A DNA stretch of 64,000 nt from Azolla caroliniana (GCA_043228905.1 JBHGNT010000007.1:17918001-17982000); one strand, 5' to 3'. Shown: positions 9,727 through 20,600, counted from the first letter of the stretch. Translations and numbers: made by a program. Notes: a model not told the origin generated them from the sequence alone.

Positions 9727-11190
9727 TTGGTGGAGTTGCCAAAAGGAAAGCGGGCACTTCGAAACAAGTGGGTGTACAAGCTGAAACCAGGAGAAGTCGG
9801 TAACTCCCCGAGATACAAAGCCAAGATCGTGGTGAAGGGGTTCCAGCAGAAGAAGGGCGTGGACTTCAACGAGATATTTGCCCCGGTAGTAAAGAGGACT
9901 TCCATTCGGACGGTGCTAAGCATAGTGGCAAGCATGGACCTCGAGGTAGAGTAGTTAGACGTGAAGACGACGTTCCTCCACGACAACCTCGAAGAGGAGA
10001 TCTACATGCAACAAATAGAGGGATTTGTGAAGAAAGGGAAGGAGCACATGGTTTGCCGGTTGAAGAAGAGCCTCTACGGTTTGAAGCAGGCTCCTGAGCA
10101 ATGGTACCGAAAGTTCGACTCCTTCATGACTGATCAAGGGTACCACAAGACGCAGGCTGATCACTGCGTATTTGTGAAGAAGTTCGAAGGTGGAGACTTC
10201 CTGATACTCCTCCTGTACGTGGACAACATGTTGATCATCAGACGAGACCAAGTCAAGATACGGATGTTGAAGAAGGCTCTGAACTAGACCTTCTCAATGA
10301 AAAACTTGGGTCCAGCAAGATAGATATTGGGGATGCATATCATCTAGGACTGGTCAACGAAGCAATTGGTGCTGTCATAGGAGAAATACATGACAAAAGT
10401 GCTTCAGCGGTTCAACATGTCAGATGCGAGACGGATCGGATCAACACTCCCGACAAACTGCAAGCTGTCCGGTAAGCAAAGCCCGAAGACGAAAGCAGAG
10501 AAGGTGGATATGATGAAGAAACCATATGCCTCTGTTGTTGGTAGCTTGATGTACGCAATGGTGTGTACCCAACCGGATATCGGATACGCAGTAGGAATGG
10601 TGAGCCGGTTCATGAGCAATCCCGGCAAGGAGCACTGGAATGCGGTAAAATGGATACTTCGGTATTTGAAGGGCACTTCGAGTATGTGCCTCCGATTCGG
10701 CTCAGGTAAACCCTAACTCGACGGATTCACAGATTTGGACATGTCGGCTGATGTGGATACCAGCCGATCAACATCCGGATATGTCATGACATATGCAAGG
10801 GGAGTTGTCTCGTGGCAGTCGAGGCTGCAGAAGACGGTTGCGTTGTCAACCACGGAAGCGAAGTACATGGCAGTTGTAGAAGGCGGCAAGGAAATACTGT
10901 GGATGAAGGACTTCATCAGGGAGCTAGGGATCCGACAAGAGGAATACCGGCTCTACTGCGACAGTCAGAGTGCCATCCACCTTGCAAAGAACGACAAGAG
11001 GAATACCGGCTCTACTGCGACAGTCAGAGTGCCATCCACCTTGCAAAGAACGTTGCCTATCATTCCAGGACAAAGCATATCCAACGCAGGTATCACTGGA
11101 TCCGGGAGCGAGTAGAAGATCGGGTGTTCGCGCTGATGAAAATCCACATGGAGGAGAACGGGTCAAATATGCTGACCAAAGTGATGACAC
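9727..11190 (+). pseudogene. Copia-2 reverse transcriptase and RNase H
   Basis: In order: LPKGKRALRNKWVYKLK (about 9736), KGFQQKKGVDFNEIFAPV (about 9835), a stop at 9952, SLYGLKQAPEQWYRKFD (about 10070), then the catalytic site as YVDN (10216-10227) instead of YVDD. RNase H motifs TTEAKYMAVVEGGKEILWMKD and HLAKN follow at about 10850-10990. A 59-bp tandem duplication (10933-11050) then shifts the frame. Gypsy-1 is inserted just before the end; the last 72 bp and the polypurine tract are at 17009-17080. Confidence 0.85.
10933..11050 (+). repeat. 59-bp tandem duplication in Copia-2 RNase H
   Basis: 10933-10991 and 10992-11050 are the same text (CGACAAGAGGAATACC...CTTGCAAAGAA). Because 59 is not a multiple of three it shifts the reading frame. 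The copies look identical, so the event is recent relative to the decay of the element. Confidence 0.92.
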
Positions 11191-11239
11191 CTGACTGTCA
11201 TGATAACAGTCACATCATGCATCGAAAGGATCATGACAC

Positions 11240-11312
11240 TCACATTATGACTCAAAAGGATTTGAACCCACGACCTTGTTGTACACATGTCAAATCCTTA
11301 ACCATTGTATTA
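11240..11312 (-). other. tRNA-like module, antisense in the Gypsy-1 LTR
   Basis: On the minus strand the sequence reads ATGGTTAAGG (D-arm/A-box-like), 19 nt of anticodon-arm-like sequence, AAGGTC, then GTGGGTTCAAATCC, which contains a B-box-like GGTTCAAATCC (11258-11268). The 19-nt spacing is the same in Gypsy-2. It is too degenerate to be a functional tRNA gene. The 3' LTR has the same module. Confidence 0.6.
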
Positions 11313-11381
11313 ATATTCTTATATGTATAGTCTCTAGAATATGAAATCTAATATCATAGGAATATTCTATATTACTCTACA

Positions 11382-11495
11382 TTCTAGAATGACCTAGAAT
11401 ATTCTAGAGTGTTCTATACCACTAGAACCTTCTAGAATACTCTAGAGATCTTCTAGATTACTCTACATTCTAGGATAACCTAGAATATTCTAGAG
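11382..11495 (+). promoter_or_regulatory. Heat-shock-element cluster in the Gypsy-1 LTR
   Basis: GAACCTTCTAGAA at 11425-11437 is a perfect nGAAnnTTCnnGAAn heat-shock element. Three more near-perfect groups surround it: TTCTAGAA at 11382-11389, GAATATTCTAGAG at 11397-11409 and GAATATTCTAGAG at 11483-11495. The last lies 15 bp upstream of the TATA box. Heat-shock factors bind such trimers; the Arabidopsis Copia element ONSEN uses them for heat activation. Function here is inferred. Confidence 0.7.
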
Positions 11496-11509
11496 AGTTC
11501 TCTATTACT

Positions 11510-11517
11510 TATAAATA
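11510..11517 (+). promoter_or_regulatory. TATA box of the Gypsy-1 LTR
   Basis: TATAAATA, about 30 bp upstream of the predicted RNA start near 11540. Confidence 0.75.
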
Positions 11518-11542
11518 GGGATCTACCACCCATCCCAAACCT

Positions 11543-11694
11543 AAATTGGTTCAACGCCATTTTGTAGCCTACTCTTTGTAATCCATTTTACGCTTCAATA
11601 TAATAATTCTCTTTCAATTATCTCTCTATCTCTTTTTCTCTCTCTTTCTCTCTCTCTTTCTCTCTCTCTCAGTCGTGACAGTTTGAACCAATTT
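11543..11694 (+). promoter_or_regulatory. Self-complementary primer pair (predicted self-priming site)
   Basis: AAATTGGTTCAA at 11543-11554, right at the predicted 5' end of the RNA, is the exact reverse complement of TTGAACCAATTT at 11683-11694, which begins 2 nt after the LTR, where a primer-binding site belongs. No TGG-starting tRNA-type PBS is seen there. Tf1 of fission yeast and the vertebrate sushi group prime reverse transcription with their own folded-back 5' end. The same pair occurs in Gypsy-2. Confidence 0.72.
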
Positions 11695-11768
11695 TTTTCC
11701 TTTCATCTCTTCGTCTTCCACAAACCCTAACAAGTTCTCTTCTTCCTTCTCCTCTCCCCTCATAAGCT

Positions 11769-12893
11769 ATGGAGTCCGTGAGCAAACAAGAATACATGTG
11801 TGTTCTTTCTGAGCTCGACATGCTCACGAATAAATTTGTGGCATTAGAGCATGAGAATCAAAGGATACTTGGAGATCTACAACACGTGAGCGCCGAAAAA
11901 GCTCAACAATATGAAGAGTTATCACAACGGGTTCATCAACTTGAGGCGACTATATTGTCATTACGAGAGCAAGCGTCGGGGGCTCAGAACTCCCCTAGAG
12001 AGCCAAAGATCAGCCTCCTTGCCAAGTTTGATGGTACGAGGTCTTTATTTCGAGGCTTTTTGAATCAAGTTCGTTTAGTTATTCAGCTCCATCCCAATCA
12101 GTATCCAACTGATGTTGCTCGTGTGGGATTAGTGGGAACTTTGCTATGCAGTACGACGTTAGCATGGTTCGCACCACTTCTCGAGAAGAAATCACCATTG
12201 CTGGAGGATTTCGAGGCCTTTGTTAAAGAGTTTCAAGCTAGTTTCGGAGACATCGACAGCACTAGGACAACGATAAACAAGATTCGAAGGCTCCGACAAG
12301 GAGATCGTCCCGCGTCGTCTTATGCAGCCGATTTCCGTCTCTTGGCATGCGATATCCCTTGGGATGAGGCAACTTTAATGGATCAATTCCATCAAGGTTT
12401 GAGAAATGATGTCAAAGATCTTCTTCTTACTTTCCCTGAAGATCCAAAGTCACTTACAGAAGCCATTAGTCGAGCTGTGCGATGTGATAATCGCATATTT
12501 GAGTGACGTTCTGAGCGCCAACAAATGTTACGCCGCCAACCTGAACAGACTTACGCTTCCGTAGTCGCAACGCCTCCACAAGTTTCTAGACCCATTACAA
12601 GGGATGGCCCAACTCCGATGGAAATAGAGTCAACACAACGTCGTGGGCCGTTATCAGATGCTGAGAAGCAACGACGTCGAGCGCATCGCCTCTGCCTGTA
12701 TTGTGGTGGTCCAGGACATATAGCTGTAAATTGTCCACATAAACCTAGGCGTCAAGTATACCAAGTAAGTGCCCATGAAAACCCTACATCGAGTTCTATT
12801 GTTACTTCTAATAACATAAATAAGCCTCATAGTCCATGTCATGAGAATAGATTCGATGTCTTGAGTCAATTAGAGGATGTGTTAAACGAGTAA
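11769..12893 (+). pseudogene. Gypsy-1 gag (one premature stop)
   Basis: The ATG at 11769 opens a frame with an N-terminal coiled coil (about residues 15-75), then a Gag capsid-like domain containing KFDGTRSLFRGFLNQVRLV and LAWFAPLLEKKSPLLEDFEAF. A CCHC zinc knuckle (CLYCGGPGHIAVNC) lies near 12694-12735. The single in-frame TGA at 12504-12506 interrupts it; Gypsy-2 has an arginine codon at the equivalent place, so a C-to-T change at CGA is likely. The frame ends at TAA 12891-12893, just after the slippery site. It would form the particle and bind RNA. The look is that of sushi/Tf1-type gag. Confidence 0.88.
12881..12887 (+). promoter_or_regulatory. Putative -1 ribosomal frameshift site G TTA AAC
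   Basis: The heptamer GTTAAAC lies in the gag phase as G TTA AAC, one codon before the gag stop. Shifting back one base enters the pol frame, which is open from 12851. The same heptamer in the same phase occurs in Gypsy-2 at 21264-21270. GUUAAAC is a known natural -1 slip site (arterivirus ORF1a/1b). Confidence 0.7.
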
Positions 12894-15800
12894 GTCCGGC
12901 CAAAATAGGAGCCATTTGGCTGGACCATCCTAGCTATGTAGAGTTAGTTCCTAGTCGTGGTTCCATTTCATCAAATCAAGTGAGTCGAGTTTTTTCAGCA
13001 CAAGTCGAGCTTACCACATCTACATGTCATCGAGTCCTAGCCTCTGCCCTTCTAGATTTTGGAGCCAACTCTTGTTTCATGGATCGTGAATTTGCCTTGT
13101 CACAAAACATCCTCTTGAATAAGCTTCCCAACCCAGTAGCCGTAGGAGTCATCGATGGACGTCCCATAGCATCAGGAGATATAGTCGAGGAGTCCGAGCC
13201 AATTAGGATAGTTCTTGGCAATTTGGCAAGCATAATCTCTTTCAATATTATTCGTAGTCCGAACCACCCAATAGTTCTAGGTCTCCCCTGGTTTGAACTC
13301 CATAACCCGAAGATTGATTGGATGAAAAGAACAATTGAGGAGACTCGGGAAAAAAGCACAAATTCCGCATCCCTCTCTCCTACATGTGCTAATAGATCCC
13401 CGGAGTTATCGCCCATCTCTTTACGACAGTTGCGGGAGGAAGGGGGGAACGAGGCCATGTTCGTCTTTGCAATAGTAGCAACTCCATCATCCACTTCACG
13501 TGACGCGGATATTAAACTACCAGAGAAATACAAGGAGTTTTCAGATGTCTTTGATAAGGTGAAGGCCAATACATTGCCGGAGCATCGGCCATACGACTGC
13601 CCTATTGACTTACAACCAGGGAAAGAACCTCCATGGGGCCCAATTTATAATCTCTCCCCTGTAGAGCTAGAGACTTTGCGGGAATATATTGATGAGAATC
13701 TGGCAAACGGATTCATTCGGCATTCTACATCCCCTGCTGGTGCACCTATCTTCTTCGTTAAGAAGAAGAATGGAACTCTTCGGTTGGTCGTGGATTATCG
13801 AGGGCTAAACAAAGTGACTATCCGAAATAGATATGCTCTACCATTAATCCCGAATCTTTTGGAACGTCTCAATGGTGCAAAATATTTCACGAAGTTGGAC
13901 CTTCGCGGAGCATATAATCTAGTTCGGATTCGCCCGGGGGATGAATGGAAGACAGCTTTCCGCACTCGCTATGGACATTTTGAGTATACAGTGATGCCAT
14001 TTGGTCTCACGAATGCACCTGCTGTTTTCCAACATATGGCGAACGATATTTTTCGAGATTTTCTTGATATCTTCACTATAGTTTACCTAGATGATATTTT
14101 AATCTACTCAAAGACCCAAGAGGAGCATGATGCACATGTTCGTCAAGTACTGTGCCGACTCCGAGAATATGGTCTCTATGCAAAATTAGAAAAGTGTAGT
14201 TTCGGCCAGAATCAAGTGGAATTTTTGGGGTATGTTGTATCGTCAAATGGTATTGCTATGGACCCCATGAAGGTACAGGCAATTTTAGAGTGGCAAACGC
14301 CCCTTTCAGTGTGTGATTGTCAATGTTTTCTCGGGTTTGCAAATTTTTATCGAAAATTTATTAAAGATTATTCCAAGGTTGTACTTCCGCTTACTCAGCT
14401 CACACATAAAGATCAACCATTTATATGGAGTTCAGATGCATCCGAGGCATTCGAAAGCTTAAAACGAGCATTTACAACGGCACCTATCTTAGCACATGTC
14501 GACCCAACAAAACGCTTCATCCTCGAAGCCGATGCATCCGATTTTGCACTAGGGAGTGTCCTCTCGCAGACTGGAGATGATGGACAACTACACCCTGTCG
14601 CCTTTCATTCACGAAAGTTTGAAGCTGCAGAGATCAACTACGAGATCCATGACAAAGAGCTTCTTGCAATCGTGGATTCGTTTCAACAATGGCGACATTT
14701 CCTAGAAGGTTCTTCTCAGCAGATCATTGTCTACAATGATCATAAGAACCTGACTTATTTCCAAAATGCTCGAGTCTTGAGTCGGCGACAAGCCCGGTGG
14801 GCGCAATTTTTGACTCACTTCGACTTTATCATCATATATCGCCCTGGGATGCAGCAAGGCAAAGCAGATGCTCTTTCTCGGCACTCTTATATGGAACTTC
14901 GTCCAGGGGAACCTGCTTTTGAGCATCAAAAACAAATCCTTTTGGGTCCTAATCGATTACGATTAATGGTAGTTAATGCCATAACAGCTCTTGAAAATTC
15001 CACTCTTCTTGATTCCATTCGAGATCATATGGCCACTGATGATTTCGCCAAGGATGTTTTGGATCATATCGTCCCGGATCGTGCTTCTTGCTCACAGTCG
15101 AAAAATCCTCGTAATGACTATTGTCAGTTCTATTGGCATAATGGTTTTCTATTTCGACAAAATTTATTGTATGTTCCTGATGGTCCCCCACGGCTACAAG
15201 TTTTGCAACATTGCCATGACTCACCAATGGCTGGTCATTTTGGAGTTCACAAGACTCTAGAATTAATTTCTCGACGCTATTGGTGGCCTCGCCTTCGTCA
15301 TTTTGTTGAGGAGTATGTTCGGAGTTGTGATATATGTTGTCGATCAAAGAATCCTCGTCACCGACCCTATGGCTTACTACAACCACTTCCCATTCCGGAA
15401 ACACCTTGGAAGTCTATATCCTTGGACTTCATTACTGATCTCCCAGTTTCAAAAGGTTTTGATGCAATTCTCACAGTGGTTGATCGATTTACCAAAATGG
15501 CACATTTCTTGCCATGTACAAAGTCGATTACTAGTCAAGAGACGGCTGATCTCGTTATGCGGGAGGTATTTAAGCATCATGGTCTGCCAGATGATATTAT
15601 TAGTGATCGTGGTCCACAATTCATCTCAAAGTTTTGGAAGCACCTGTTCAAACTTCTCCACATTTCAGTTAAGCTTTCTTCGGGCTATCATCCTGAAACA
15701 AATGGCCAAACAGAGCGTACCAACTAGACATTGGAACAATATCTTCGTTGTTTCATCAACTATCAACAAGATGATTGGGTTGCATTTTTGCACTTGGCGG

Positions 15801-16531
15801 AATTCGCTTACAACAACTCAGCCCATTCTTCTACAAGATATTCCCCATTTTTCGCAAATACGGGCTGTCATCCTCGATGGACGATGAATGTGCATCCAGA
15901 AGTTCCTACCAACCCTGCTGCCGAGGATCGTCTTAGTCGCCTCCAAGAAATTCAAGCTAACATTCTCCACAATTTGCACGATGCTCAATTTACACACAAG
16001 AGGCTTGCCGATCGTCATCGTCTAGACTCCTCAAAAAAGTTCCGCATTGGGGATCATGTATGGCTTCTCCAACACAACATCAAGACCACTCGACCTTGCA
16101 GTAAATTGGATTACCAACGTTTTGGCCCTTACATGATCACTGGTAAGATAAGTGATGTTGCATTTCGTCTTGACCTCCCTCCGCACATGCATCTTCATCC
16201 GGTGTTTCATGTATCCCTTTTGGAACCTTATACTACAAGTTCAATTCCGGGCCGTCTTACGACACCCCCACCACCTGTCGAGTTCTTGGACGGGCCTGAA
16301 TTTGAAGTTGCTGCCGTTCTCGATTCTAAAATCGTGCGCAACAAGTTGTATTACTTGGTCGATTGGCTAGGCTATACCCCCAATGATCGAACTTGGGAAC
16401 CTGCCACAAATCTTTCCAATGCTGCAGAACTCGTCAATGCATTTCATCGCCAATATCCTTGTAAACCAGGTCCTAATACAAACCCTACGACCCGTGAGAC
16501 GTGTCGTCGAAGAAGGGGGATAGTGTCATGA
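12887..16531 (+). pseudogene. Gypsy-1 pol: protease, RT, RNase H, integrase, chromodomain (one stop)
   Basis: One continuous frame except for a TAG at 15725-15727; the equivalent Gypsy-2 position is CAG (ERTNQTLEQYL). Protease: LLDFGANSCFMD with DSG changed to DFG (13055-13063). RT: DYRGLNKVTIRNRYALP, then catalytic YLDD at 14084-14095. RNase H: LEADASDFALG near 14520. Integrase: an HHCC zinc motif (HFGVHKTLE ... CDICC) at about 15200-15345 and a D,D,E core (SLDFITDLP, SDRGPQF, ETNGQTERTN) at about 15415-15720. Chromodomain: VRNKLYYLVDWLGYTPNDR near 16335-16390. The stop codon TGA lies inside the first bases of the 3' LTR. Would copy and integrate the element; chromodomains target chromatin. 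Confidence 0.9.
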
Positions 16532-17008
16532 TAACAATCACATCATGCATCGAAAGGATCATGACACTCACATTATGACTCGAAAGGATTTGAACCCACG
16601 ACCTTGTTGTACACATGTCAAATCCTTAACCATTGTATTAATATTCTTATATGTATAGTCTTTAGAATATGAAATCTAATATCATAGGAATATTCTATAT
16701 TACTCTACATTCTAGAATGACCTAGAATATTCTAGAGTGTTCTATACCACTAGAACCTTCTAGAATACTCTAGAGATCTTCTAGATTACTCTACATTCTA
16801 GGATAACCTAGAATATTCTAGAGAGTTCTCTATTACTTATAAATAGGGATCTACCACCCATCCCAAACCTAAATTGGTTCAACGCCATTTTGTAGCCTAC
16901 TCTTTGTAATCCATTTTACGCTTCAATATAATAATTCTCTTTCAATTATCTCTCTATCTCTTTTTCTCTCTCTTTCTCTCTCTCTTTCTCTCTCTCTAAG
17001 TCTTGACA
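16508..17008 (+). repeat. Gypsy-1 polypurine tract and 3' LTR
   Basis: The purine-rich GAAGAAGGGGGATAG at 16509-16523 directly precedes the LTR (16524-17008, 485 bp). The LTR matches the 5' copy almost base for base, including the heat-shock cluster and TATA box. Differences I see include A/G at 16536, G/A near 16581 and two changes in the terminal AAGTCTTGACA. Confidence 0.92.
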
Positions 17009-17260
17009 CTGACAAGCTAGATGCATGTAGGAAGAGGATCAGATTGACGAGGCATCCCATGCCGTAGTGAAGGGGGAGTTTGTTAGGATTTCGGTCCCTC
17101 CGGATGGGATATGAGTACCCGACAACGAAGACTCGATGAGAACCGGATGATGAGTACCCGACAAGGAAGACCCTATGAGAACCGGATGACGCAGGCCCGG
17201 TGAGAACCTGTCACCGGATGAAGGGACATAGATGTAAATATGTTTCTGTTAGCCCATTGT
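17009..17260 (+). repeat. Copia-2 internal tail and first part of its 3' LTR
   Basis: 17009-17013 is the CTGAC duplication. The AAGCTAGATGCATG...AGGGGGAGTT tail and polypurine tract end at 17080, and the LTR starts with TGTTAGG at 17081. It includes two degenerate 39-bp-type units (17110-17190). Gypsy-2 interrupts it after ATTGT at 17256-17260. Confidence 0.85.
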
Positions 17261-17678
17261 TGTCAGGAATAGTACTAAAGTAGAGATGGAATTAGTACTA
17301 AGAAGAACAATACTATTAGTACTAAGAGGACGGGACTGCGTAAGATTCCCGAGAGAGAGGAAGTGAGAAGAGGAGAGAGAGAGAGAGAGAGAGAGGATGA
17401 TGACAACAACTCTTATATTATATGAAAGATAAGTACAAATCGGCTAAGAGGCTTAAGACTGGTGTTGAACCAATTTGGTTCAACATAATGCCTAGTGCCT
17501 TCTTTTATAGTGTTGTCAGGAGTAATCTTGAAACTTCTAGAATGTTCCAGAGAAATCTAGAATATACATTACTTTCTTATAATAAAACATAAATGAAAAT
17601 AATATCTTGTAATCCATGGTTAAGAGCTCGACCCATATACCATAAGGTCATGGGTTCGAGTCTTGCCATCTCATGACA

Positions 17679-20600
17679 CTATCTCCCCCTTAAAGACGAC
17701 GAATGGAATGAGTCGGCGCTGATTGCAGACCGGGTTTGTCCGGATACTTTCAGTGGAAATCAGCAAGTAGATCCTGAGCATTGGCAACATGCTCGACAGG
17801 TTCCCAAGTGCGTTCGCTCGAACTATAACCAATCCAATCGACCAAATAATAAAGTTTGTTGCGAATAAGTTTGGAATCGAGGATGGCAGCAACTTCATAC
17901 TCCGGGCCGGTGTCCAACTCCAGCGGGGGCGGCGGTGGTGTAACACGATCGGGAATGGTGTTTGCTTTATAAGGTTCAAGAAGAGAACAATGGAAAACCG
18001 GATGTATCTGAAGCTGTGGAGGGAGATCAAGGCGGAATGTGACATCATTAACTTTACCTGTAATAAGGAAAGGACCGAGTCGTCGATAATCCAACTTGTC
18101 GCACGGTCGAGTAGTCTTGATGTGACAACGTAAGAGCCATACTCGATCTCCGATGGCAAAAGAGGAGGGAAGCCGATGACGATCCGCGTAAGTCTTTTGT
18201 GTTTGTTGAGCATGACGAAGATAAGTCGAGAGATCTGTCTAGATCTTGCGTAGTCTCTCCAAATGATCCCCGGCACGAGGATTGGTAGGTAGCTCCGGGG
18301 TGTCGATCACCGACTAGCGAGGATGAGAACCGGTATAAGCGTAGAATGGGGAGACTCGAGTCGAGGAGTGAACAACATTATTATACGCAAACTCCGCAAA
18401 GTGGAGAATCTTGGCCCAATCGTCTTGTTGATAACTCAGGAAACACTGGAGATATTGCTCCAACGTTTGGTTTGTTCGTTCTGCCCGCCCATCGGTCTGA
18501 GGATGGTAGCCGGAGGAGAGGTTGCAAGAGACCTTGAGCATCTTGAAGAGATGCTGCCAAAATTTGGAGACAAATTGCGGTCCTCGGTCACTAATGATAC
18601 TGTCTGGGAGGCCATGATGCCGAAATACCTCACGCATGACTAGGGCGGCGGTCTCCTCGCTAGTGATGGCCATAGTACATGGAACAAAATGTGCCATCTT
18701 CGTATATCGATCGACGACGGTTAAGATAGCATCGAACCCCTGCGAGACCGGCAAATCTGTGATAAAATCAAGACAAATAGATTGCCACGACTTAGTTGGA
18801 ATAGGTAAGGGTTCCAACAAGCCATATGGATGGTGTTGTGGCATCTTTGCTCAGCAGCAAGCATCACAAGTCCGAACGTAGTCGTCGACAAAACGGCGCA
18901 TGTGGGGCCACCAAAAAGATCGTTGCACTAGCTCGAACGTCTTAGTACTACCGAAATGTCCCGCCGTATGGGTGTCGTGACAATGCTGGACGATTTGAAG
19001 GTGATAGGAGCAATCGGGGACATATACGCACTTTTTAAAGAATAAGAAACCATCATGATATTCGAATTGTCGGTAGTCAATACCTGGTTGTTGAGACTGA
19101 GAACAGGATCCCGAGAAGTATCAATGTGCGCCAAGATGTTTTGAGCAAAACTATCCGTCTTCAAGTTTGCACGTATGTCGTCGGTAATCCGTGAATCCAT
19201 CGGGGTGTGAAAAATCCGCGTCGTGTGCAATCGTGTTGGTCACAAGATTACTTGCTTTTGATTATCAAATGTTGGATCACCAGGACAAGGTGCAATATGA
19301 ACGCCGTGATAGTGCAGATCTGCTTTTCCTTGCTGCTTCCTCGGTCGATATGTGATTTTGAAGTCGAAACGCGTGAGGAATTGCGCCCACCGAGCTTGTC
19401 GTCGATTTAGTACGCGAGCGTTCTGGAAATAAGCAAGATTTTTATGATCACTAAAGACAACGACATGATGTGGAGAGCCCTCTAAGAAATGCCGCCATTG
19501 CACAAATGAATCCACGATGGCTAATAACTCCTTGTCATGTATTTCGTAGTTGATTTCCGCAACATCGAATTTGTGCGAATGGAAAGCCACCGGATGCAAC
19601 TCTTCTTTATCTCCTTGTTGAGAAAGGATGCTACCGAGGGCGAAATCTGAAGCATCGGCCTCCATGATGAATGGTTTGCTAGTATCCACATGAGCTAGAA
19701 TTGGTGTTGATGTAAAGGCTTTCTTAAGATGCCGAAAAGCCATATCTGCTTCAATGGACCAAAGAAATGCTTGGCCCTTCTTCGTAAGTTGTGTGAGGGG
19801 TAAGATAATCTTCGAGTAATCTTGTATAAACTTACGGTAGAAGTTAGCAAAACCTAGAAAACATTGTATATCTCGTACCGACCGTGGAATTTGCCACTCT
19901 AGTACAGTTTGGACTTTAGCTGGATCCATGGCGATGCCCTTTGAGGAGATGACGTAGCCTAGAAATTCCACTTGCTTGCAGTCAAAGCTACATTTTTCTA
20001 GCTTGGCATAAAGACCATTCTCGCGGAGTCGCTTTAGTACTAATAGTACATGAGAATCGTGCTCTTGCTGGGTCTTCGAATAAATCAATAGATCATCAAG
20101 ATAGATGATCAAACAGATATCCAAGAGGTCTCTGAATATATCATTTGCCATGTGTTGGAAGACTGCGGGTGCATTGGTTAGGCCGAATGGCATAACAGTA
20201 TACTCGAAATGCCCATACGGCGTGCGAAAGGCGGTCTTCCATTCATCTCCCAGTCGGATCCACACGAGGTTATACGCTCCTCGTAGATCGATTTTGGTAA
20301 AAAACTTGGCACCATTAACTCGCTCCAAAAGACTTGATATAAGAGGAAGTGCATACCTATTCCGGATGGTGACCTTATTCAATCCGCTGTAATCAATGAC
20401 GAGACGAAGTGAGCCATCTTTCTTCTTGACAAAGAAGATGGGTGCACCGGCCGGAGATTTCGAATGACGGATGAACCCGCTTGCCAAGTTCTCCTCTATG
20501 TAGGCTCGAAGGACTTCGAACTCGGTGGGTGACAAGTTGTAAATTGGTCCCCATGGTGGCTCGGTTCCTAGTTGTAAATCGATGGGATAGTCATAGGGAC

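Larger units (their letters stand above)
11196..11680 (+). repeat. Gypsy-1 5' LTR
   Basis: TGTCATG...CGTGACA, 485 bp, with TGTCA/TGACA inverted termini. From 5' to 3' it holds an antisense tRNA-like module, a cluster of TTCTAGAA-type heat-shock motifs, a TATA box at 11510-11517, the predicted RNA start near 11540 and a CT-rich tail. Confidence 0.93.
11196..17008 (+). mobile_element. Gypsy-1: nearly intact chromovirus (Ty3/Gypsy)
   Basis: Full-length LTR retrotransposon of 5813 bp with two 485-bp LTRs that differ at only a handful of positions by eye, flanked by CTGAC (11191-11195 and 17009-17013). Order: LTR, gag with zinc knuckle, protease, RT, RNase H, integrase, chromodomain, polypurine tract, LTR. 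The only obvious lesions are one stop in gag, one stop in integrase and an altered protease active site. Gag and pol text resembles the Tf1/sushi/Tcn1-like chromoviruses more than the common flowering-plant chromovirus clades; this is judged from memory of the families. Confidence 0.92.

Noticed and set aside
11640-11672. CT-rich tract as a pyrimidine-tract regulatory site
   Set aside because: Many LTRs here have independent CT/GA microsatellites in the same place; no specific evidence of function.
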